40,139 nt of DNA from an uncultured Eubacteriales bacterium (GTDB lineage: Bacteria; Bacillota; Clostridia; Oscillospirales; Oscillospiraceae): the NCBI GenBank assembly GCA_900316205.1, contig ONBX01000017.1:1-40139 (forward strand), given 5' to 3'. A program made the translations under genes and the position numbers. The notes under the pieces were generated by a model. The model was not told the DNA's origin and did no database searches. It was given only the letters and a program-made list of their open reading frames with translations. This document shows, piece by piece, positions 14,945 through 21,432 of this stretch (within the stretch, counting starts at the first letter, position 1; every line of letters starts with the position of its first letter).

Positions 14945-16261
14945 TCAGCCGGTGAAGCCTTCGTAGAGGACGCGGATCGCGGTTTCGAACTGCTCGTTCT
15001 GCACGCCCACGGTAATGCTCAGCTCGTCGGCGTCCTGGGCGATGGTACGGATGTTGACCCCCGCCGCGCCCAGGGCCGCGAAGAGCCGGCCGGAGATGCC
15101 GGGCCGCGAGGCCATCTGGCGGCCCACCGAGGCCACCAGGGCGATGCCGTCCTGGATCTGCACGTCGTCCGGGCGGCAGTTCTTGCGGATGTCGGCGATC
15201 ACGTCGTAAAGCCCGTCGCCCAGGGCCGCGCTGGAGGCGACCAGGGAGAAGGAGTCCAGCCCCAGAGTGATGTGCTCCACCGGGGCGTGATAGCGGTCCA
15301 GAATCTCCAGGGCGTGGCGCAGGGTGGCGCTCTGGTTCATGTTGCGCTTGAGCACCTTGATGATGGTGAAGTTTTTGCGCCCTGCGATGCCGGTGATGAA
15401 GCGCTCGCCCCGCTCCTCATCCCGGATGCTCTCCACGATCATGGTGCCGGGGTCCTGGGGGTGGTTGGTGTTGCGGATGTTCAGGGGGATGCCCTTCTCC
15501 TTCACCGGCTGGATCGAGTCCTCGTGGAGGACCGACGCGCCCATGAAGGCCAGCTCCCGCAGCTCGGCAAAGGTGATGTGGGGGATCGGGTTCGGGTCCG
15601 GGACGATGCGGGGGTCTGCCATCAGGATGCCGGAGACGTCGGTCCAGTTTTCATACACCTCGGCGCCCACCGCCGCCGCGGCCAGGGCGCCGGTGATGTC
15701 GCTGCCGCCGCGGCTCATGACCTTGATGCGCCCGGTGGGCAGCCGCCCGTAAAAGCCGGGGATCAGGATCTTCCCGTGCCGGGCCAGGGCGGAAGCGATG
15801 GCGGCGTCGGTCTTTTCCCGGTCTACCTGGCCGTCCAGCCCGAAGAAGATGACGTCCGCCGCGTCCACAAAGGCGAAGCCCAGATACTCCGCCAGCAGGC
15901 GGGAGGTAAAGTATTCGCCCCGGCTCACCAGCTCATCCACCGACAGGTCCCGGGAGAGCCGCGAGCGCAGCCTGTCGAGATCCTTTTCAATCTCGTACTG
16001 CAGACCGAGACTGTCCCGAAGCTCATAAAGGCGCCGTTCTATCGTATGCAGGATCTCCTCGCAGGAGACCCCATAGGTCAGATGGGCGTGGACCAGATAC
16101 AGCAGATCCGTCAGCTTGTGATCGTCGCCGCTGCGCTTGCCCGCCGCCGAGGAGATCACCACCCTGCGCTCCGGATCGGCGTCGATGATGGCCTTGACCT
16201 TTTGAAACTGCTCCGGCCCCGCTACCGAGGAGCCGCCGAATTTTGCGACTTTGATTCCCAT
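14945..16261 (-). CDS. lysC: Aspartate kinase
   Basis: Phosphorylates aspartate, the first step of the aspartate family pathway. In 438 residues: N-terminal kinase motif VAKFGGSSVAG at 5-15, SSAAGKRSGDDHK near 37-49, GFYGRLPTGRIKVMSRGGSD near 194-213 containing the nucleotide-binding loop, and TDVSGILMADPR. The C-terminal part from about residue 295 holds two ACT domains (GVNIRTIAQDADELSITVGV near residue 405), so feedback inhibition by an end product such as lysine or threonine is expected; which one cannot be told. Monofunctional, with no homoserine dehydrogenase fusion, which sits upstream as its own gene 42 bases away. ATG with GGAGA upstream. Confidence 0.96.
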   Translation of the reverse strand: MGIKVAKFGGSSVAGPEQFQKVKAIIDADPERRVVISSAAGKRSGDDHKLTDLLYLVHAHLTYGVSCEEILHTIERRLYELRDSLGLQYEIEKDLDRLRSRLSRDLSVDELVSRGEYFTSRLLAEYLGFAFVDAADVIFFGLDGQVDREKTDAAIASALARHGKILIPGFYGRLPTGRIKVMSRGGSDITGALAAAAVGAEVYENWTDVSGILMADPRIVPDPNPIPHITFAELRELAFMGASVLHEDSIQPVKEKGIPLNIRNTNHPQDPGTMIVESIRDEERGERFITGIAGRKNFTIIKVLKRNMNQSATLRHALEILDRYHAPVEHITLGLDSFSLVASSAALGDGLYDVIADIRKNCRPDDVQIQDGIALVASVGRQMASRPGISGRLFAALGAAGVNIRTIAQDADELSITVGVQNEQFETAIRVLYEGFTG

Positions 16262-16303
16262 TTTCTTGTATCTCCAGTTTTTATCTCAGGATCGGAAAAC
16301 AGC

Positions 16304-17449
16304 TCAGCCCCCGATGGCGGCGAAAAACAGCGCCGCGCCCCGGGCTCTCAGCCGCCGGGCGGTCTCGTGCATGGCGGAGACGCTCATGGGCTTTGTCACG
16401 AGCCGGGCCACCGGGCCCGCGAGCTCCGTGCTCTCGGCCTCCAGCTCCCCGGCCAGGTCCGCCGGCAGCCGGACATAGTAGCAGTGGACACTGCCGCTGT
16501 TGTCCGCCTTTCCTGCGGCGCAGCCAGTGGAGAACAGATACCGCTCGCCCCGCAGGATGCCGCTGAGATCCCGCAGCACCGCCGAGGCGGTGGGGTAGCG
16601 CCCGGCGCCCTGGCCCATCAGCACGATGGGACCGGAATTGCGGCCCTCATAGCGGGCCATGTTGTAGTTCTGCAGCACCGAGCACGCCGGAGCGCCTTCG
16701 CGCAGCAGGACCGGCTCCACATAGGCGTAAACGCCGCTTTCCGTCCGCCCGCCGGAGGCAAGAAGCCGGCAGCTATAGCCCCGGGGCTGGAAATGCCGCA
16801 CATCGGCAGCGGTGATCGAGTCGATCCCCTCGTGCAAAAGCCCCTCCGTGGGCAGCAGGTCGTAGGCCACGGCGCAGGCCAGCATGATCTTCCGCAGCGC
16901 GTCCAGACCCGAGACGTCCGCCGTGGGATCGGCCTCGGCATAGCCCAGCCGCTGGGCGTCCGCCAGAGCTTCGGCATAGTCAAGACCCAGACGCTGCATG
17001 GCGTCCAGCATGTAGTTGGTGGTGCCGTTGAGGATGCCGCCGAGGGAGAGGATGCTGTCGCTCTCCCGGGCCAGGGCCAGATTGTGCAGGAAGGGCACCC
17101 CGCCGCCGCAGGCCGCGCTGAACAGAAAGGCCGCACCCTTCTCCCGCGCCAGGCGGTTGAGCTCCACGCCCTTTGCCGCGACCAGCGCCTTGTTCGAGGT
17201 GACAAAGTGCTTGCCCGCCTTCAGCGCCGCGCAGGCGTAAGTGTAGGCAGGTTCGATCCCGCCCATGACCTCCGCCACCGCCTCCACCGAGGGGTCGTTC
17301 ACGATGGCCTCCATGCTGCTGACTTTGTAGGGCGCGTCCTCCTTGCCCGGCCGGACCAGGACCGGCCCCGGCTCCAGGCCGCGGGCCTTGGCGAGCATCT
17401 CGTACACGCCCACGCCCACCGTGCCGAAGCCCAAAACTGCTGTCTTCAT
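16304..17449 (-). CDS. hom: Homoserine dehydrogenase
   Basis: Reduces aspartate semialdehyde to homoserine for threonine and methionine. In 381 residues: NAD(P) loop LGFGTVGVGV at 6-15, TSNKALVA at 84-91, GGILNGTTNYML at 137-148, and EADPTADVSGLDALRK at 172-187 with catalytic residues including K187. It is shorter than the usual 400-440: after the catalytic part (about residue 315) only some 65 residues remain. They contain VTKPMSVSAMHETARRLRAR, which may be a reduced ACT domain or none. ATG preceded by GGAGG at 5 bases; an upstream in-frame extension of 218 codons reads repeat DNA and is rejected. First gene of hom-lysC-asd, with promoter at 17549-17577. Confidence 0.94.
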   Translation of the reverse strand: MKTAVLGFGTVGVGVYEMLAKARGLEPGPVLVRPGKEDAPYKVSSMEAIVNDPSVEAVAEVMGGIEPAYTYACAALKAGKHFVTSNKALVAAKGVELNRLAREKGAAFLFSAACGGGVPFLHNLALARESDSILSLGGILNGTTNYMLDAMQRLGLDYAEALADAQRLGYAEADPTADVSGLDALRKIMLACAVAYDLLPTEGLLHEGIDSITAADVRHFQPRGYSCRLLASGGRTESGVYAYVEPVLLREGAPACSVLQNYNMARYEGRNSGPIVLMGQGAGRYPTASAVLRDLSGILRGERYLFSTGCAAGKADNSGSVHCYYVRLPADLAGELEAESTELAGPVARLVTKPMSVSAMHETARRLRARGAALFFAAIGG

Positions 17450-17460
17450 CGCTGCCTCCG

Positions 17461-17499
17461 AAAAAATGTCCGTCTGCGGGACAGGGGGTGGCCCCCTGT
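17461..17499 (-). promoter_or_regulatory. Two overlapping hairpins in the hom leader (possible attenuator)
   Basis: On the minus strand ACAGGGGG/CCCCCTGT (17499-17492, 17488-17481) overlaps by three bases a second, weaker stem TGTCC/GGACA (17483-17479, 17471-17467), which runs directly into six T and then the GGAGG of hom. The two stems exclude each other, as in an attenuator. No leader peptide rich in Thr or Met and no known riboswitch core was seen. Speculative. Confidence 0.35.
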
Positions 17500-17548
17500 G
17501 CTGCGCTCTGCTGCTTGTATATGCGCGGACGCATCCGCACATTAAATC

Positions 17549-17577
17549 ATTATAATCCAAAAGCACGCGGCTATCAA
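17549..17577 (-). promoter_or_regulatory. Promoter of hom-lysC-asd
   Basis: On the minus strand TTGATA (17577-17572) and a perfect TATAAT (17554-17549), 17 bases apart. Transcription would start near 17542, giving a leader of about 93 bases. Confidence 0.8.
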
Positions 17578-17591
17578 GAGCAGGATGCAAG

Positions 17592-17620
17592 AAAAACGCC
17601 CCGAGGACTTTTCCTCGGGG
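17592..17620 (-). terminator. Minus-strand terminator upstream of the hom promoter
   Basis: CCCCGAGGA/TCCTCGGGG (17620-17612, 17607-17599) followed on the minus strand by CGTTTTT. It points towards hom but lies before the hom -35 box and no minus-strand gene is seen upstream, so what it ends is unclear; it may insulate the operon from the repeat region. Confidence 0.7.
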
Positions 17621-17905
17621 TACCGCCAGCCCCTCCAGCGGAGGAACTCCCTCCGTGATCCGGCGGGCGGGATACGCCGGATGACACACCAAAACCCTCA
17701 GAGAGGGAGGTGCTATCGGCTCCCTCTTTGAGGGAGCTGTCACGGCAGCTCGCTGACGGGACTGAGGGAGTGCTGCGAAGGATCGTTCTTTCAACGCCGG
17801 GACAGGAAGATTTGCGGGCTGTCGGGGACGCCAGCCCCTACAGCGGAACCGGAAGTCTCCGCAAGCTCTCTCCCTGCCTGCGGCGGGGTGAGGCAAGGGA
17901 AGAAC
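17621..17905. repeat. Repeat-filled spacer between hom and htpG, with a family B copy
   Basis: No gene seen. A family B unit with hairpin 1 GCTCCCTC-ttt-GAGGGAGC (17719-17737) is followed by an imperfect GTC..GAC stem and TGAGGGAG. Other pieces are ATCCGGCG..CGCCGGAT (about 17657-17682), GGAGGAACTCCCTCC-type pairs, GGGGACGCCAGCCCC (17824-17838, family A-like), and CCTGCCTGCGGCGGGGTGAGG near 17874. Confidence 0.65.
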
Positions 17906-17940
17906 AATTTGTGAATCTTTCTTAAGACCGTCTCTCAGTG

Positions 17941-17968
17941 TTGAAATTTGGAAGAATTGTGTTATACT
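17941..17968 (+). promoter_or_regulatory. Promoter of htpG
   Basis: TTGAAA (17941-17946) and TATACT (17963-17968) with a 16-base spacer. The leader of about 65 bases contains CCGGTCC/GGACCGG (17990-17996, 18004-18010) forming a hairpin. No CIRCE element (TTAGCACTC..GAGTGCTAA) is visible, so HrcA control is not indicated. Confidence 0.78.
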
Positions 17969-18041
17969 GTATCTTTGTAAAACTACCGGCCGGTCCCCAA
18001 ACCGGACCGGTCGCAGAAGCATTGGAGGCAAACAAAACGTC

Positions 18042-19952
18042 ATGAGCATAAAGCAGTTTAAGGCCGAAAGCAAGCGTTTGCTCGACCTGATGATCAATTC
18101 CATTTACACCAACAAGGAGATCTTCCTCCGGGAGATCATTTCCAACGCGTCCGACGCCATCGACAAGCTCTGTTACCTGTCCCTGACCGACGACAGCGTG
18201 GGTCTCAGCCGGGAAGACTTCAAGATCGACATCCTTGTGAATAAAGACGAGCGCACCATCACCGTGCGGGACAACGGCATCGGCATGACCCTGGAGGAGG
18301 CCGAGAACAACCTGGGCGTCATCGCCAAGTCCGGCTCCTACCAGTTCAAGGGCGAGATGGACGGCAGCAAGGCCGAGGATCTGAGCATCATCGGTCAGTT
18401 CGGCGTGGGCTTCTACTCCGCCTTCATGGTGGCCGACCAGGTCACCGTCCGCTCCCGCAAGTTCGGCGAGGAGCAGGGCGTGGAGTGGAAGAGCACCGGC
18501 GCCGACGGCTACACCGTCACTCCCATTGAGAAGGAAACAGTTGGCACCGACGTGATCATGCACCTGAAGGCCGACACCGACGACGAGATCTACGGCTCCT
18601 ACCTGGAGGTCTGGAAGCTGAAGGCCCTGATCCGCAAGTACTCCGACTATGTCCGCTGGCCCATCAAGATGGACGTGGACCATCAGGAGCGCTTCGAGAC
18701 CGGGGAGAAGAACGACGACGGCTCTCCCAAATATGAATACAAGATGGTCACCGAAAACGAGACCATCAACAGCATGATCCCCATCTGGCAGCGCTCCAAG
18801 AGCGAGGTCACCGATGACGACTGCATCCAGTGGTACAAGGAAAAGAACCGGGACCGCAAGGACCCCTGCGCCCTGGTGCGCATCAACGCCGAAGGCACCG
18901 TGAGCTACAAGGCCATGCTTTTTGTGCCCGGCGAGGAGAATGAAAACGCCTTTTCCGGCGACAATAAGGGTGGCATCACCCTCTACTCCAACGGCGTCAT
19001 GATCATGGAGAAGTGCGACAAGCTGGTCCACGATTACTTTGATTTTGTCAAGGGCGTGGTGGACTCTCCCGATCTGAGCCTGAACATCTCCCGCGAGATC
19101 CTGCAGCACGACCGGCAGCTGCGCATCATCGGCCAAAACCTGGAAAAGCGCATCAAGGGTGAGCTGGAGAAGCTTCTCAAGGAGGACAAGCCCAAGTACC
19201 AGGAGTTCTACAAGAACTTCGGCAATGACCTGAAGGTGGGCATCTGCGATGAGTACGGCCGCTACAAGGACTTCCTGCGGGATCTGCTGATCTTCTATAC
19301 CTCGGAGGACCGCCAGATCACCCTGAAGGAGTATGTGGAGGCCATGCCCGAGAGCCAGAAGGTCATCTACTACGCCACCGCCGCCAGCGTGAAGCAGGCC
19401 ATGAGCCTGCCCCAGTGCGAGCAGGTGCGAAACCGGGGCTTCGAGCTCATTTACCTCACCAGCCCCCTGGAAGAGATGGTGCTGGAGAACCTCCATGACC
19501 AGGACGGCAAGACCTTCTGCAACGTGGTCACCGACGACCTGGGCTTTGAGACCGAGGAGGAGAAGAAGGCCGCGGAGGAGCGGGATATCGAGAACAAGGA
19601 ACTGCTGGACTTCGTGAAGGAGTCTGTGGGCGAGGAGCTCAGCAAGGTGCGCCTCAGCCGCAAGCTCTCGACCCAGGCCTGCTGCCTCACCAGCGAAGGC
19701 CCCCTGACCCTGGAGATGGAGCGCTACTTCCGCCACGGTCCCAGCGAGGAGATGCGCAAGGTCCGCGCCGCCCGCGTGCTGGAGCTGAACCCGGAGCACC
19801 ACGCCTTCCAGGTGCTGAAGGAGACCTGGGACAGCGACAAGGAAAAGGCCGGAAAGCTCTCCCAGATCCTCTATGTCCTGGCGGAAATGACCGCCGGCAT
19901 GGACGTGGAGGACCCCAACCGCTTTGCCGAGCAGGTAGCGGAACTGTTTTGA
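18042..19952 (+). CDS. htpG: Chaperone HtpG (bacterial Hsp90)
   Basis: A 636-residue ATP-dependent homodimeric chaperone, complete and of normal length. The N-terminal GHKL ATPase domain has QFKAESKRLLDLMINSIYTN at 5-24, EIISNASDAIDKL with E31, N35 and D38, DNGIGMT at 77-83, and the ATP-lid GQFGVGFYSAF at 118-128. The middle domain includes GVVDSPDLSLNISREILQ near 345 with the conserved arginine that contacts ATP. The C-terminal dimerisation domain ends ...EQVAELF. The ATG matches family starts, but its GGAGG is 13 bases upstream, longer than ideal; a downstream start would cut conserved sequence. A leader hairpin lies between promoter and start. Confidence 0.97.
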   Translation: MSIKQFKAESKRLLDLMINSIYTNKEIFLREIISNASDAIDKLCYLSLTDDSVGLSREDFKIDILVNKDERTITVRDNGIGMTLEEAENNLGVIAKSGSYQFKGEMDGSKAEDLSIIGQFGVGFYSAFMVADQVTVRSRKFGEEQGVEWKSTGADGYTVTPIEKETVGTDVIMHLKADTDDEIYGSYLEVWKLKALIRKYSDYVRWPIKMDVDHQERFETGEKNDDGSPKYEYKMVTENETINSMIPIWQRSKSEVTDDDCIQWYKEKNRDRKDPCALVRINAEGTVSYKAMLFVPGEENENAFSGDNKGGITLYSNGVMIMEKCDKLVHDYFDFVKGVVDSPDLSLNISREILQHDRQLRIIGQNLEKRIKGELEKLLKEDKPKYQEFYKNFGNDLKVGICDEYGRYKDFLRDLLIFYTSEDRQITLKEYVEAMPESQKVIYYATAASVKQAMSLPQCEQVRNRGFELIYLTSPLEEMVLENLHDQDGKTFCNVVTDDLGFETEEEKKAAEERDIENKELLDFVKESVGEELSKVRLSRKLSTQACCLTSEGPLTLEMERYFRHGPSEEMRKVRAARVLELNPEHHAFQVLKETWDSDKEKAGKLSQILYVLAEMTAGMDVEDPNRFAEQVAELF

Positions 19953-19960
19953 TTGTATTT

Positions 19961-20028
19961 GTAGGGGCGGCTATCAGCCGCCCGCTAGCCCCGGCGCGTG
20001 TCGGCGGGCGGCTGATAGCCGCCCCTAC
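19961..20028. repeat. Family A palindrome, perfect 25-bp stem
   Basis: Arms 19961-19985 and 20004-20028 are perfect 25-base inverted repeats starting GTAGGGGCGGC, with an 18-base loop. It lies 8 bases after htpG and 25 bases before hemW, so it may act as the htpG transcript end. The arms match the copy at 3752-3895 almost base for base. Confidence 0.92.
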
Positions 20029-20053
20029 GGCGTGCGCGTAAGGAGAAAGAGCT

Positions 20054-21421
20054 ATGTCAAAGCCCCGTTTAGGTATTTATATCCATATACCCTTCTGCGC
20101 CAGCAAGTGCAGCTACTGCGACTTCTATTCCCTGGCCGGGTGCGAGCATCTGATGCCCGACTATCACCGGGCGCTGATCGCCCATCTGGCGGAGTCGGCC
20201 CGGGGAATCCGCAACTACGAGGTGGACTCGGTCTACTTCGGCGGCGGCACCCCCAGCTACTACGGGGCCGAGCACCTGATGGAGATCTTCGATGTGCTCA
20301 AGCGCAACGGCAATGTCCGGCTGGACGCGGAGGTCACCGTGGAGTGCAACCCCGACAGCATGACCTACAAGGATCTGAAGCTGCTGCGCTCCGAGGGCGT
20401 CACCCGGCTTTCCGTGGGGGTGCAGGCCACCAACAACGACCTGCTCAAGCTCATCGGCCGGCGGCACAGCTTCCAGCAGGCGGAGCTGGCCTTTTCCGCG
20501 GCGCGCAAGGCGGGCTTTGACAACATCAGCCTGGATCTCATCTACGGTCTGCCCAGCCAGACCAAGAGCGACTGGGCGGAGTCCCTGGCCCGGATCGTGG
20601 AGATGCACCCGGAGCATATCAGCTGCTACGGCCTGAAGCTGGAGGAGGGGACCCCCATGTACCGGGAGTACAAGGACTCCCCGGTGCTCCCTTCGGAGGA
20701 CGAGCAGGCGGACATGTATTCCTATGCCGCCGAGATGCTGGAGCGCTACGGCTACAAGCAGTATGAGATCTCCAACTTCTGCGCCCCGGGCTTTGAGTCC
20801 CTGCACAACCTGAAATACTGGAATCTGGACGATTACATGGGTTTCGGCCCGGGCGCCCACTCCTGCGTGGGCAATCTCCGCTACAGCTTTGTAAAGGACC
20901 TGAAGCGCTACATCTCCGGGGTGGAAAAGAAGGTCAGCATCATCGACGAGTACCAGCAGGTGGACCCCATGGAGCGCTCGGTGGAATACCTGATGCTGGC
21001 CATGCGCACCAACCGGGGCATCTCCGAGGAGGACTACCGGGTGCGCACCCAGTCGGACTGGAAGCCCATCCTCCACGCGCTTTTAGCCTTTCAGGAGAAG
21101 GGCTGGGCGGAAAAGACCGGGGACCGCTGGCACTTCACGGTGCCGGGCTTCCTCATTTCCAACACCCTCATCGGCATCCTGCTGGAGGCCCAGGCCAGCG
21201 GCCGGGCGGACAGCGTCCCCTGGATGGACCGGGTGGACCGGGAGGAGCGGAAGATCGTGCTGCCCAAGGGCGAGGAGGAGCTCTTCACCGAGCTGTATGA
21301 GGAAAGACTGCGCAAACGCGATACCGAGAGGGAAGAGACGGAGGGCGACGAGCCCTTGGATGAAGAGAAAGACGAGAGAAAAGAGATAGAGGGACAGGAG
21401 TCCTTGTGGATCACAGAGTGA
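20054..21421 (+). CDS. hemW: Radical SAM family haem chaperone HemW
   Basis: HemN-related radical SAM protein; characterised relatives bind haem and hand it to client proteins rather than acting as coproporphyrinogen oxidase. In 455 residues: IYIHIPFCASKCSYCDFYSL with cluster cysteines C15, C19 and C22 (the extra residue after CSYC is F rather than the Q of HemN), GGGTPS near 58-63, and the HemN C-terminal domain at about 300-390. Residues from about 395 form a charged low-complexity extension (RKRDTEREETEGDEPLDEEK) beyond the usual 375-400. ATG with AAGGAG upstream. It begins a run hemW, VanW-domain gene (11 bases on), metG. Confidence 0.92.
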   Translation: MSKPRLGIYIHIPFCASKCSYCDFYSLAGCEHLMPDYHRALIAHLAESARGIRNYEVDSVYFGGGTPSYYGAEHLMEIFDVLKRNGNVRLDAEVTVECNPDSMTYKDLKLLRSEGVTRLSVGVQATNNDLLKLIGRRHSFQQAELAFSAARKAGFDNISLDLIYGLPSQTKSDWAESLARIVEMHPEHISCYGLKLEEGTPMYREYKDSPVLPSEDEQADMYSYAAEMLERYGYKQYEISNFCAPGFESLHNLKYWNLDDYMGFGPGAHSCVGNLRYSFVKDLKRYISGVEKKVSIIDEYQQVDPMERSVEYLMLAMRTNRGISEEDYRVRTQSDWKPILHALLAFQEKGWAEKTGDRWHFTVPGFLISNTLIGILLEAQASGRADSVPWMDRVDREERKIVLPKGEEELFTELYEERLRKRDTEREETEGDEPLDEEKDERKEIEGQESLWITE

Positions 21422-21432
21422 GGGATATTTAG

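Noticed and set aside
17599-17640. T-box-like sequence (GGCTGGCGGTACCCCGAGG on the minus strand) before a terminator, upstream of hom
   Set aside because: It resembles the T-box core GGTGGTACCGCG only loosely and lacks the TGG that pairs with tRNA CCA in the right place. No stem I with specifier loop is visible, and the GGGGCTGGC part is also found in a nearby family A fragment (17824-17838).
17941-18041. CIRCE/HrcA operator at htpG
   Set aside because: The inverted repeat in the leader is CCGGTCC/GGACCGG and does not match TTAGCACTC-N9-GAGTGCTAA.
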